Source: Symbiodinium sp. CCMP2592
Lineage: Eukaryota; Sar; Dinophyceae; Suessiales; Symbiodiniaceae
DNA length: 64,000 bases
Reading direction: 5' to 3'
Assembly: GCA_905221615.1 (NCBI GenBank)
Contig: CAJNDT010003835.1
Span: 1 to 64,000, forward strand
Part shown: one piece after another, positions 10,111-21,500 of the stretch
Position numbering within the stretch: position 1 is the first letter of the stretch
Layout: every line of letters begins with the position of its first letter
Position numbers and translations under genes: made by a program
The notes under the pieces: generated by a model
The model's input: only the letters and a program-made list of their open reading frames with translations
The model's database searches: none
Told to the model about the DNA's origin: nothing

Positions 10111-10518
10111 CGCAATCTCTGCTGCAGCTATATAGCGAGATGAATCAAAGCAGGATCTCGAGTTATGTCATTGCACGCCTGCAATGCACCGTCTAGACTA
10201 TCATGACCTACTATTCTGGCCACGCATGCCATGAGTGCACATCATGCATGGTTCCATGCTTCAGGGAAGGCTTCGGCTCGATCCATCAAGAGTGCACGGA
10301 GAAAGTGCATGCAAGATGCGAATGATACCCCGAATCCAAAAATCAGATGCACCGATTATGGTCACCAATCTTTGAATATGCAAAACAGCATGCACATGCA
10401 TTCTGTCCTCAGTCCACACAGACAGCCCGAACCATCGCGCCAACATCATTCCGGCCTTGCTCAAAAGCCATGCGCCCCACAAGTTTGCAACCCATGCAAC
10501 ATGATGAATCGCCAGACA

Positions 10519-11061
10519 TTAGCCAAGCTTCTTGTGAGCCTCCAAGAAATTCTCCATCAATTCCTGAAGCTCCAGTTTCTCAGCAGGCCTCGGCTTCAGA
10601 ATGGGTTTGCCAATCTTTAATGCATGCATTTCAACGCATGTATATACCCCTGCAATGAAACTCAGGTAAATGCACACAAGCCACGTAAGCACCGACATAG
10701 AGCGAAGCTGGATGTGCTCGTGCATGTAGATCATCATGTCGGTCATATGCACATGAAGCAATTCCAGGCGAATGCCTTGATTAGACTTGAGGAAGGGGGC
10801 AAAACAGACATGCATGACGAAGAAATGCCATCACCGCACCATTTGGGTCTAGTGGCGTACCTCTTCTACATCCGGAAGATTGTCCAAGAGCTTCCGCACA
10901 AGTTCAACGCTTGAATTGAAACGACAGAACAGGAGCTGCTCTTGCTCCATCGTCCATCTTTCCAACAGTTTGGCCACAGGCAGACGATCGGGTTTTGCCT
11001 TTTCGAAGACCGCCAGCTGGGGGAGCTTGGCTGGCCAGGGAAAGTTTCCGGTCTCCACATC
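10519..11061 (-). CDS. Mirror copy of the two exon-like blocks
   Basis: Counterparts of 5287-5486 (here about 10862-11061) and 5732-5827 (here about 10519-10614). The intervening intron-like segment is two bases longer in this arm. Function unknown. Confidence 0.4.
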
Positions 11062-11707
11062 TGCACGGGAGAAAGCTTCTATGCACAATGTAAGTACACA
11101 TTTCCACCAGTACAATAAATCGCAAATCTCGGTCCACACAGACAAATCCTGCATTGCATCCACACAGTCCCGCAGGACTGTCATCTCTGAGCAAGCCAGC
11201 TGCTTGACATTGGACACGCTAAGACCGCATACCAGGATAACTGCAGCTGACAAGGCTCGGCAGCAATCTATGCGATCCATGGCTTCTTCGATCAGTGCGC
11301 AAAACCCCTGTTTGCGAGAGATGGAGCAAAGCAAAAAGCTGTGATGCCAGTGCTGCTTTCATGCAGGAAGCAGTGCATTGCAAGCCGCTGAGATTTCTGC
11401 GTCATATGTCATGTGTTGCGTGCAAGCAGACATCACAGCGGACATGCAATGCCAACACTGCAGGAGTGCACAAGCAGCGCCTGTCTCAATGGATAGATAG
11501 GAAGAGCCATCGAAGGATCAAAAAGCAACATCGCTATGAATACTTGGCTGCCACAAACCAGATATATCTGCCAAAGCAAACTGTGGAACCCCGTTGTCCG
11601 CACATATTCTAAGGATCGGTCTTCTTTGTGACCATCAAATGAAAAATCGAGGAGCGAGAAAAAGAGATCGATCGAATGGAAAGAAGGAGTCGAGATATGG
11701 AAAACTA

Positions 11708-11773
11708 TTCACATATATATATTTATATCTATGTGTACGTGTGTGTATACATATATAAAAATATATATGTGTT
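11708..11773. repeat. AT-rich microsatellite, mirror copy
   Basis: Reverse complement of about 4575-4640. Confidence 0.85.
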
Positions 11774-11807
11774 TGTGTGAGTACTATGGGGTCTTTAAGG
11801 TGGTCAA

Positions 11808-12421
11808 ATCTACATCATGGGAATGATTTTGTACATAGATACAAGTGAAACACGGATCCACATCCTGGGAGCGCAAATTCACATCGCGGACGCCTTCGCC
11901 GGAAAAAGAAGCGCCCGGGAACAATTTTTAAATACGGGTCGCCCTGTTCCCGAGAAAATTTGCGCCCGGGGACAAATTCCTCCAGGAACAAGCCAAACTT
12001 TTGAAATTTGTTCCCGCGCGAATTTGCGCCCAGGGACAAATGGCCAGGAACAGTCCTCCAGGAGATGCTGCAAAAAAACGGGCAGCATTCCGTTGCCCGA
12101 CAGCTCCCCTCGGAGGGGGACTGAGAGGGTATCCCGCCCAGGCACACAGGCCTGGCGGGGGCGGCGAGGCTTCAGAGCTTGCTGGGACCGCCGTGCCACA
12201 ACCTAGAGCCTCTCCCCACAAAGGGTGGATCATCGGCCCTAGGCCCCGGCGTGCCCCACTAGGGTAGAGTAGGATAGACGCGACGCGACAGGAAACGCGA
12301 CGGACCTGCCAGGAGTCGAGGCCAACCCAAAAATCTCTGGACCCCGGGAAAAAGGCTTGTCAGGTTGTCAGTCGTGTCAGTCGGCTCTTCGGGCCAGAAA
12401 AGAACGAACAAGTGTCAGTTT
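11808..12421. repeat. GC-rich dispersed repeat, mirror copy
   Basis: Reverse complement of 3927-4540. In this orientation it is collinear with 54790-55480. Confidence 0.75.
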
Positions 12422-13189
12422 CGCTCTCTCTGGGGAGGGTGTTCCAGGACTCCACTCTGCAGAAGCGACGAGGCTAGTTTCGAGACATAGGGTAGAATTC
12501 GATACTCGGAGGGTCTGTCGATTTTGAGGGCTGGAGGCCGTACGGTTCGCGATCTTAGGGGCTCGAAAGTGCTTAAAACGGGCGCGCGCGGCATCGGAAG
12601 CACTTCGATCGTGAGTTGCAAGCAAGCAGCTTCTTAAGTTGCTCGTAGGCAGCCGGCGAGTGCTCGTGAGTTGCAAGCAAGCAGCTCCTAAGTTGCTCGT
12701 AGGCAACCGGCGAGTGCTCGTGAGTTGCAAGCAAGCAGCTCGTGAGTTGCAAGCAGGCAGCTGGTGAGTGGCTCGTAGGCGGCTGGCGAGTGCTCGTGAG
12801 TTGCAAGCAAGCAGCCGGTGAGTTGCAAGCAAGCAGCTCGTGAGTTGCAAGCAGGCAGCTCGTGAGTTGCAAGCGAGCAGCCGGTGAGTTGCAAGCAGGC
12901 AGCTCGTGAGTTGCAAGCGAGCAGCCGGTGAGTTGCAAGCAAGCAGCTCGTGAGTTGCCGGCAAAGCTGCTGGCGAGTGCTCGTAAGTTGCCAGTAAGCA
13001 GCTCGCAAGCTGCCGGCGAGCACTCGTCGGCTGCTGGCAAGTGGCGCGCCCTTAAAGTTCCTCTAAAGCCCGTTTTGCAAAGACTTTAGAGCCCCTAAGA
13101 TCGTCAGACCGAATTCTACCCTATGTCTCGAACTGAGGCTTGTAGCTAACACAGAGTGGAGAGCTGGAACACCCTCCCCAGAGAGAGCG
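12422..13189. mobile_element. Foldback element, mirror copy
   Basis: Mirror of 3159-3926, with the tandem-repeat core at about 12600-13040. In this orientation it is collinear with the third copy at 55497-56245, which shows that the element exists outside the palindrome. Confidence 0.7.
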
Positions 13190-13912
13190 TGTCCAGTGAC
13201 CCTTTGGTTTTCTTCAGCTATTCTCTCGAGGCCTTGGATGTGTTCCCGCAAGCTGCGATCTTTCCCGAAGCTCGGGAGCGTCATAAGAGCATTCAAGAGA
13301 GCAAGTCCTCTGAATTTCGATTTGGGTGCGAAGGTATTGGTGAGCACCCGCCAGACTTCTAGGCCGTTTCTGTTGCTGACCTGACGCAAAATCGCTTTTG
13401 GCTTCGAACGAAGAATGCTTGCAAGAATCGCGAGCCTCTGAGACCTGGCAATGCGATCAGGCGAAGCCCCAGTCAGATCAACAGGGCCCTGCAAGTTGTC
13501 CTCCACAAGCTTAAGGTCCTGTTCAAACTGGCTTTCAGCGAAAACCAGCCACGTTCTGAATGAGTGGCTCCATTCAGACCAATTTGCAAGATCGTTGTCG
13601 TGCACACCGGATCCAAATTCCGAAGGGCGATTAAGAATCTTATTCGCATCCCAAAATCCCGAAGTCAAATTGCTCGAAGGCCTTGCAACGGCTGCCTGAG
13701 CAGCCTGTGACGCTGCTTGCGCCGTCTCAACCATCTGTGCCATAAGCAACTGCATCTGTGTCATGTCGATTTGCACAAACTGCTGTGGTGCTTGCTGTCC
13801 CTGCTCCACTGGCGAGAACGGGTTCTGTCACTGGCGGCTCAACACCGGCACTGCCTGCCGGCTGCTGGGGCAACTGCGGCCCCTCATACACATTCTGACC
13901 TTGCGGATCCAT
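13190..13912 (-). pseudogene. Truncated gag, mirror copy
   Basis: Mirror of 2433-3158, one codon shorter (a Tyr codon missing near 13433) and with substitutions such as Ser to Trp and Arg to His. The same frameshift after the first 33 or so codons is present in both arms, so it predates the duplication or belongs to a single original molecule. Confidence 0.75.
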
Positions 13913-14544
13913 CTCTTCTTTGTCTGATCAAGAAATTCAAGGAAATCAATCCAACTCAATCACAGAGTCCTGCTGCTGCAATCGGCGCTTGAATGCACGC
14001 TTCGGCTCAGCTGAAGAACTTGGCAGCTCACAATCAGCACAAGCTCTCAAAAGCTCCTGCAAATCAGCACAACTCCTCTGAAATGCAATTCTCAGCAACG
14101 TCTTCAGGTGCGAATGCCTCAAAAACTTCTCTCAAATGTTGTTTCTTCAAGCACTTGGTCGCAAACCTCCAAACGCACTCAACTGCTGCAGCTCTTCAAG
14201 TCTCCGCTCAAAAGCAACTCTAAAAGTCGATAAAATCTTATCCCAAGAAGAACCGGATCTGCCCTCTGGCCGTGGCCTTTCGCAAAGCTGCTCAACGTAA
14301 AGGCTGTGCAGTCTCTCTTTCACTTCCTCCAATGCAGCAAGAGACGCCGTGGCCTTGCTCTGTCTGAGCACGCTATGGCTCGTCCGGTCTGCGCCGGGAT
14401 TGCGATCCTACCTAGATCCTAACGGAAAAAGAAATCCCCAAAGGTCTAGGACAAACTTTCCGAAGCCTGAGCTCCCCGAACGCACTTCGCAACGCAATGT
14501 GCAAGAGAGCCCCGAGACGTGTCTCGAAGCTTGGGCTTTCCCAA

Positions 14545-14556
14545 GCTCCGCTACCA
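14545..14556 (-). promoter_or_regulatory. Primer-binding site, third retroelement (mirror)
   Basis: TGGTAGCGGAGC on the minus strand, next to the LTR at 14557. Confidence 0.85.
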
Positions 14557-14691
14557 TGAAAATGTTCGAATCCTCAGAGACGCCTGCGGAGTAAAGCACA
14601 ATCTCAGTGTGAAACTCATGAGTGCATGAAATATGATAAAGCAAATCATGATAAAATGCATAGGGTATCCTAGGAGGCAAAATAATAAACA
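14557..14691 (-). repeat. Short LTR of third retroelement (mirror)
   Basis: Mirror of 1654-1788, with TG...CA borders on the minus strand. Confidence 0.75.
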
Positions 14692-15017
14692 TCCGGACAG
14701 CAGCAGGAGCTGCAGGCCCTGTGCCTGGAGTGTCACCGCGCCAAGAGCCTGAGGGCAACCACAGCACCACTCTCGAGAGCCAGTTCTGTCGCTACGTACC
14801 AGAACTATGCGGCCAGTCCCAGGCTGCCGCCGCTGGTCTTTCAGCTGGGATCTCGACCGACCCTGCCAGGGCATCGACGTGTGCCGCGCAAGAACGGCCT
14901 GGCCAACGCCTTCCCCCCTGCCTGTGTTCTGCCCCCTGGACTGCATCGTCCCCACGGAGGAGGGCAAGCTGGCGGATCTCATGTGGGTGGACCTGCCCTG
15001 CGACCACTGCAAGGGCG
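14692..15017 (+). pseudogene. Fragment of HNH/PolB-like gene (mirror)
   Basis: Same fragment as 1328-1653. It reads along the plus strand toward the element 1 LTR and stops after AAGGGCG. At 52560 the intact homologue continues TGCTGGACCGG, whereas here the LTR begins with TGTAAACG. The sequence after the 3' LTR does not resume the gene, so the flanks are rearranged. Confidence 0.8.
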
Positions 15018-15400
15018 TGTAAACGTATATCCTCTGATTTGGGAGGATATGGTGGGCGTCCGGCTCACCTGTAGAAACCTGAACAGTTCTCGGCTAGTTT
15101 CCTGGCTTGGAGTGTGAGGCTCTTTTCGCTTTAAAGCCGTAGGTCCTGTAGGTTTTCCTTGTTTTCGGACGTTCTAAGGAGTTTTGGTAGTGCCAGGGTG
15201 CTTTTGGCCCATGGGAAGTTGTTTAAAGAGCTCCGAGCCACCTTTAGGTAGTTTGCACTTCAGTTTCCTAGAAGACTTTGTGCCGACTTGGCTCAAGACA
15301 GGAACTGCGTGTGGAGTGCAGCAAAAACGCAGGTCTCTGTCCGAGTGTTGTGCTTGGCAAGGGGTTTTGCTGGGGCTTGTTGCAGTTTCGTTCTTTTTCG
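15018..15400 (+). repeat. 5' LTR of element 1 (383 bp)
   Basis: It begins TGTAAACGTATATCC and ends TTCTTTTTCG. It matches 23555-23940 along its length, with a few substitutions and small indels. A TTGGCTCAAG motif lies at 15288-15297. The end does not show the canonical CA. Confidence 0.93.
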
Positions 15401-15412
15401 TGGTAGCGGAGC
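15401..15412 (+). promoter_or_regulatory. Primer-binding site of element 1
   Basis: TGGTAGCGGAGC, directly after the LTR. It is complementary to a tRNA 3' end of initiator-Met type. Confidence 0.85.
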
Positions 15413-15514
15413 GTGTTTGATCCTTTGGGACGCACGCTTGACCGCTTTGAGAGAAGTGAGCCCAATACGCAAGTTTTACAACTGAGTTGAGGGTTTTCGT
15501 TGCGTCGGTGAAGC

Positions 15515-18500
15515 ATGGAAGGGCGAGGAAGACCGTCGTTTTATGACATGACTAGGGATGACACCCCTGGAGTTGTCAGACGTTCGAGTCGTGGCTCTGA
15601 TATGCCATACCCGGAGAGACGAGCGAGACCTTCTTCGGTTCCTAGAGGAGCGGGATTTGGACCTGCTTACAGCCCAATCTCCCACCTTTCCGCTGCAGGG
15701 TCGCCACCAGGGTTCCACCCAACTGGGTCTCCTGCGGGGTCACAGCCTGGAACTCCGGTTCCTCCTACTGGCTCCTTTACGGTTCCACCGGGGTTAGTAC
15801 CGTCACCAGTGCCGAGCGCTCAGGGCGCGGCACCTTCACAACTGGAATCGCTGTTGATGCATACGGTGCAAGAGCAGCAGAAGCAGATCAGCCAGATGGT
15901 CACGCTAGTTGAGGGTTTGGTGTCGAGGGAAAGCCAGAGGGAGACCAAGGGAAAAGGGACTGGAAGCCTGTCCGACATCTCTGGTTCTTCCATGGATGTT
16001 GACGAGGGTGCTCCTATAAGGAACCCCAAGGCTGAAGCTTACATCCCGAAGCTGCCTACTTTGGATGGGACTAGGATGGCAAAGGGCAGGAAGGCTGAGA
16101 TTGAAACCTGGGTTGAGTACCTGGAAGTTTTCCTTCCATGGCTAGCGTTGTTTGATGACCGTATCCCAGGGGAGATTCAATCCTATATGACCAAGGACAG
16201 CACCATCCAGAACAGCGGTTTGTCGAGGGGTGAGAGCGTGAGGAGCACGAGGGTTTTCCTTTACCTGCGTCAGAGTTTTGGGGCCTACCCAAGGGGTCTC
16301 GATGTTTTGAAGCAGGTTGAGAAGGAGCAGCTTGGCGCACCTGCGGGATATGAAGCTATGAGGCGACTCCATTCGGAGCTCAGTGTGTGTAGCAGGATAG
16401 AAGCCAGTTCGCTGAGGGAAGAGATCCTGAAGTTCACTGTGCCCAAGGGTTCTGTGAGGCCCCTCGAGGTCTTTCGCTGTGTGCAGGTTGAGCTGGCCAA
16501 GTACCAGCGACTCACAGCAGCGTTTGGGGACTTAGGGTTGACCGAGGCAGACAGGTGCATGGTAATGCTTAGGAATCTGGACACCGAAGTGAAGAAGTAT
16601 ATCTTGCTTCATGCCAAGATTGATTCCATTGAGCAGCTGGAGACCGCACTCAAGTTTTATGATGCGAATTTGAAGATCTTGATGTTCCAGGAGAAGCCTG
16701 GCGGGAAGGGTGATCATGCAAATCAGCTTCAGTTCGAGAAGGACAAAGGAAAAGGAAAGGACAAAGGAAAGGACAAAGGAAAGGGAAAGGACAAAGGAAA
16801 GGAAGGAAAGAAAGGAAAAGGAAAGGACCAGAAAGAAGGCAAGGACAAAAAGGGCAATGGGAAGGAAACCCCGAAGGGTGGCAAAGGAAAGGACCAAGGA
16901 GCGGCAGTGACACCGCCTCCAGGGAACGGCACGCAGAAGAAGTGTTATGTGTGCCAAGAGGTCGGCCACTTTGCAAGGGATTGTCCTTTGGTTGCTCAGG
17001 CTCAGGGTGCTGCAGGGAAGCAGGGTAAGGGAAACCAAGGGAAGGATCAGAACAACAGGGCAGCCACGGTTTTGATGGAACCGGAGTTGTGTGCCGCTGT
17101 GCATCACGTGATTCATGATAGGGATGAAGACAGTTTCTCCGAGACGTCGCTTGATTTTTCCGATTGCGATTGGGAGAATTTTCAGAACAGTGTTTTGGAA
17201 GAGCCTGTGGTGGAAGGCCAGGGTTCCGGCGACCAGGGTTTGCGTGATGAGGGTCCAGGGTTTCTGCGTGCCAGCGAGGGTCCTGTACAGCATGTAGCAG
17301 CAGTAGCAAGCAGCACCGAGAACACCCAACACAACAGCAGCATGCTTCCTCATGTGCATCATGTTTCTGCAGTGTCCCGCGCCGCCGCCCATGGAGAGGA
17401 GGTGGACTATGTCTTGCTCGACTCAGGAGCCTCTGTGCATCTGATCGCTGAGAGCATGTTTTCCAGTGGGTCTGCAGAGTTTTTGGAAGCATTGGGTGAT
17501 AGCGGTGTTGGCTGTGTCACGGCAACCGGGGAGGACATTCAGATTAGAAGGCGTGCTAGGGTTAGGGTTAGGTTGGTCTTGGCCTCTAGCAACGGATCTC
17601 CTCCTACAGGTTCAGTGCCGGTGACTTTTGAAGCTTTAATCGCACCTGTGCGTTATAGCCTTCTGTCTCTGGGCCTCCTTTTGAAGAAAGGTTGGGATGT
17701 AGATTTCAGCAAGGTTCGGGTTTTGGGTCCCGGTTCAAGAGGAAAGCCCGGATGCAAGCTGTATGTAGAAAATTTTCAGAACTGTTTCTGGTTGTCTGCA
17801 AGCCGTTTTGTGCCCGAGAGCACCCGCCTGCGTTTTCAGCTCCTGACTGCTGCGGTGCAAGATGAGCAGCAGCTCGGAAGAAGAGGTTCCAGCGTGGCGC
17901 CGCCCAGAGATGCTGGGAGAGGGCCAGGACCGCGAGGGTCAGGGATCTCCGTCGAGCGAGGGTCAGGGGTTGCATCAGGGGAGCTCAGAGGGTCGAGTGC
18001 CGCGTCCCAGGGTCGAGGGTCTGTTGGAGCCAGGGTTGCCAAGTGTGATGGAGACAGAGGGGGTTTACCTGAAGCCGGGTCCTCAAGCCGTTCATTGGGT
18101 ACCGCCTCTGCTTGCGCAGCTGGCAACGGATTATGCTTCAACGTCGGGGGAAACTGTTCGGTCTCAGGAGATGGACAGTGCCGAGAAGAAGGCCGAGGAC
18201 CAGGGAGCAGCCAAGGGCAGCGTCGGAAGGGTGAAGCCAAAGGTGAAAAGGATGCCAAAGTATCCGGCGACCAAGGCCATGCCTCGAGTGGCTCTCCGAC
18301 CCAGGAAGGGCGCGATGGTGAAGAACAAGCCCGTGGGGAAACATTGGAGACCATACCCGAGGAATCGGGGAAAGAAGCACGGCACAGGGTCCAAGGACAA
18401 GGGCAAGCCGGAGATGGTGGACCAGGAGACACAGACGCCGGAGCTGAGGACCGTGGCACAGCACGGGGAAGCTCATGCGGAGATGACCAGGTACGCCAGG

Positions 18501-21500
18501 GCTTTTGCGGGGCATCTCGAGAGTCGCCAGAGCACGGCCGAGTTCAGGGCAGAGTTTCCTCTGCTCAGCATATCGGTGGCAGCCGGTTACTTCGAGGTGC
18601 GGACACGCTCGTTGGTTCCCCTGTCGGACGAGATCAGCTACAGGTCGGAAGGGATGCAGGGCACGGAGCCGCCTATGGAGCTGCCGGTGCCGCCTCCTCC
18701 TCCGCTTCCAGAGTGGACGGCTATGCACCACGCGCCTCCGGAGCCATCGAGCGGGTCAATGGAGAACCCGGCCATGATGCAGCAGACGCCGCCACCTCTT
18801 CCTCGAGGCCCGCCGCCACCTCTTCCTCGAGGCCCGCCTCGAGTCCGAGCACCTGTGGCAACAACGCCGGCGGGATTCCCATTGCCACCGGGAGTGGTGT
18901 GGGACGATCTCTAGGTGAGTCTGTGATGGCAGCATTCCCCTCCGAAAGCCAGAAGCGTCCGCTGATGGCTGTTTTGAGGAGTGATCTTCCAATGATCTTT
19001 GGCCAGAGTTCAAAAGAGAGCGTCAATGCAGTGGGCCCAGGTTCCTTTGCGCAGGGTTCCGAGGCTCCAGTTGCACAGGGTCCCGAGGGTTCAGCTGCAC
19101 AGGGTTCTCAGGGTTCAGTTGCACAGGGTTCTCAGGGTCCAGTTGCAGAGGGTTCCGGGGGTTCAGTTGCACAGGGTCCAGAGGGTCATGGTAGCATCGA
19201 GGGTGGCGTTGCTCCTTGGATCGTTGCAGGTGATCAGGGTTACCTTTCGTCAAGTGACTTCTCCCTCTTGCAGAATGAGCATGTGTTGCGGTCCCACATC
19301 CCCTACAATTCCAGCTGCGAGGAGTGTCAGCGTGGCCGGGGTGTGTGCCCACAACGGAGATTGCCCCAGGAGCGCAAGGATCGGAGGGAAGTGCAAGCAG
19401 ACAAGTTTTGGTTCAAAGGGATCGCCATGCTAGTGCTTGTTGCCGTTGGGTGCGGGGTCTTAGGGACTATCCAGTGGCAGCCAGATCGTGAGTCGATGGT
19501 GACCTCTTTTGTGCGTTGGACCAGAAGTGCAGGGTTGGCAGGGTCGCAAGAAGTGGTCATCTCCATGAGATCAGACGGTGAGCCCGCTCTCGTGTCTTTC
19601 CTTGAGCGGTGTGCCCGGGAGCTTCCTCAAGCTTTGCTCGAACAGGTTCCGGTGGACCGTCACGCTCCCAACGCGGAGAGGGCGATCAGGACCTTGAAGG
19701 AGCTCGCCCAGGTTCAGCTGTGTTCTCTGGAAAAGGTAGGGTTGACTATTGCGTCCGGGGGTATACCGTATTTGTTTTCGCACCTTAGCGTCGCACATAA
19801 CAGGTATCACCTTGATGAGGGTTCTTCTTTGACACCAGAGCAAAGGTGCCGCATGAAACGCATCCCGGCACATCCCACGTATATCTTTGGTGCCTCTGTG
19901 TTGTGCCTGCCTCCGCCTTCCATTGCACATTTGGTGAACGGTCGTCTTTGCAAAGGGTCTTTCCTGGGTCCTGAAGTTGCGTCGGGGAGCCACTGGGTCA
20001 GGGTTCAGTTGAACAATGGTGAGAAAAGGGTGGTGAGATCACCTAAGGTCAGGATGCTGATGCCGTTGAGGTACGAGGTTGGCTTGCTTCGTGGGGTTTG
20101 TCGCCTTCTTCCAGGGAGGGATCCGCCCGCCGAGGGACCACCCGTTGACCCGGACAGCCTGGCTGCCTTGCCTCTACCAAATACGAATACCCGGGGACCT
20201 CCGAAGACGTGGGTCGAGGAACATGGGAAGACGCCGCGCTGCCGCGCATGCAAGATCAAAGGTTTCGACATGGACAAGGCAATGCACACTCCAGCCTGTA
20301 GGGCTCGTTACGCCAAGTACCTCAGGGACACCTTTGACCCCAAGGGTTCGCTTGAAAGGGATATGGAGATCGATGCCGAGATGGGGTTTGATGCTCCGGT
20401 TCCTGACCTAGGGGATTTAGGGTTTGAGGGAGGGCTTGGGGAGTATGTAGAGTTGCCCGGTGACGTTGCGGGAGTTCCGGAAGACTACGAGGACTCTTTG
20501 TATGAGCCCTCCATTGCTGATGATGATAGCCGGGAGCTGCCAGAGCAGCCAGCAGGTGAAATCACCAACGAAGAGATGCAGGACCTCATGGAAGTTGAGG
20601 CAGAGCCTCTGGACAGGGTCCCAGAGGGGGTCGCTGATGCCTTTGCTGGTCGCATTGAGCATCAGGAGGCTCTGGGCAATGTTGCTTCAGCAGTCTCCAC
20701 AGTTGGTGAAGAAACCAAGGACGGAGAAATCATTGTCGAGCTTGGGGGTGGGCTTGTGAAGGTCCAGAGGCCCTGTGCCTCCCGGGACGATGTCACCGAA
20801 GTGGAGCTTGATCTAGGGTTGACCTATGATGGGATGATCAAGGAGCTGAGGGCTTTGGAGAGTTTGGCAGTTGGGGATATGTTATGGCACGTTGACGCAA
20901 AGCAGCGGGTAATCAGCACACGCTGGGTGGTTGCTGCTAAAACCGAAAGGATCGAGGGTCGCGAGACGCCCCTGGTCCGCTGCAGAATCGTCGCCCGTGA
21001 CTATTCCACCGGACCGTCAGCAGCACAGTTAGGCATTAGCTCTCCCACGGCATCCGCCGAGGCGCTGAAGCTATTTCTTGCGGTTGTTGGGGCCCAGGGT
21101 TTAAACATCCTAGGGCTCGACGTGTCCACGGCTTTCCTCTTCGCATACCTTAGGGGGGAGCAGGTTGTGGTGAGCATGCCTGAGGGTTGTCGGGGTCCCG
21201 CCGGAGAGAAATTGTTTCTGAAACTGAATAAAGCATTGTATGGCCTGCGCTCGGCAGCGCTACACTGGACGCGCCATCTCTCTCAGCTCCTGAACAAGCT
21301 CTTCAACATGAAGGCCTGTCCCACTGAGCCCTGTCTCTTCGTAGGGTCTTACAAGGGTCAAGCAATCTACATCTTGAGTTATGTTGAGGATTTGCTTTTG
21401 GCTGGGCCAGACACAGCTGATCTTTACCAGATGGTGGAGGAACTACGCAAGGAGCTGAAGCTCAAGGTCACCGCGGACCTCGCCAAAGATGGTAAGATAC

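Larger units (their letters stand above)
8175..16344. repeat. Right arm of giant inverted repeat
   Basis: This is the mirror image of 1-8168. Its outer part passes through the 5' LTR of Copia element 1 and into the first roughly 830 bases of its gag coding region. The match lasts until position 1 of the left arm runs out, so the real right boundary may lie further right than 16344. Confidence 0.97.

Noticed and set aside
16532..17492. Long minus-strand ORFs across the Lys-rich linker of element 1
   Set aside because: Antisense shadows of a Lys/Gly-rich coding repeat, giving Phe/Leu/Pro-rich nonsense.
17560..17576. Telomere-like agggttagggttagg
   Set aside because: Only about two and a half units, inside the conserved protease coding region (Arg-Val-Arg-Val-Arg). 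A similar short run occurs at about 22976. Coding chance, not an interstitial telomere.
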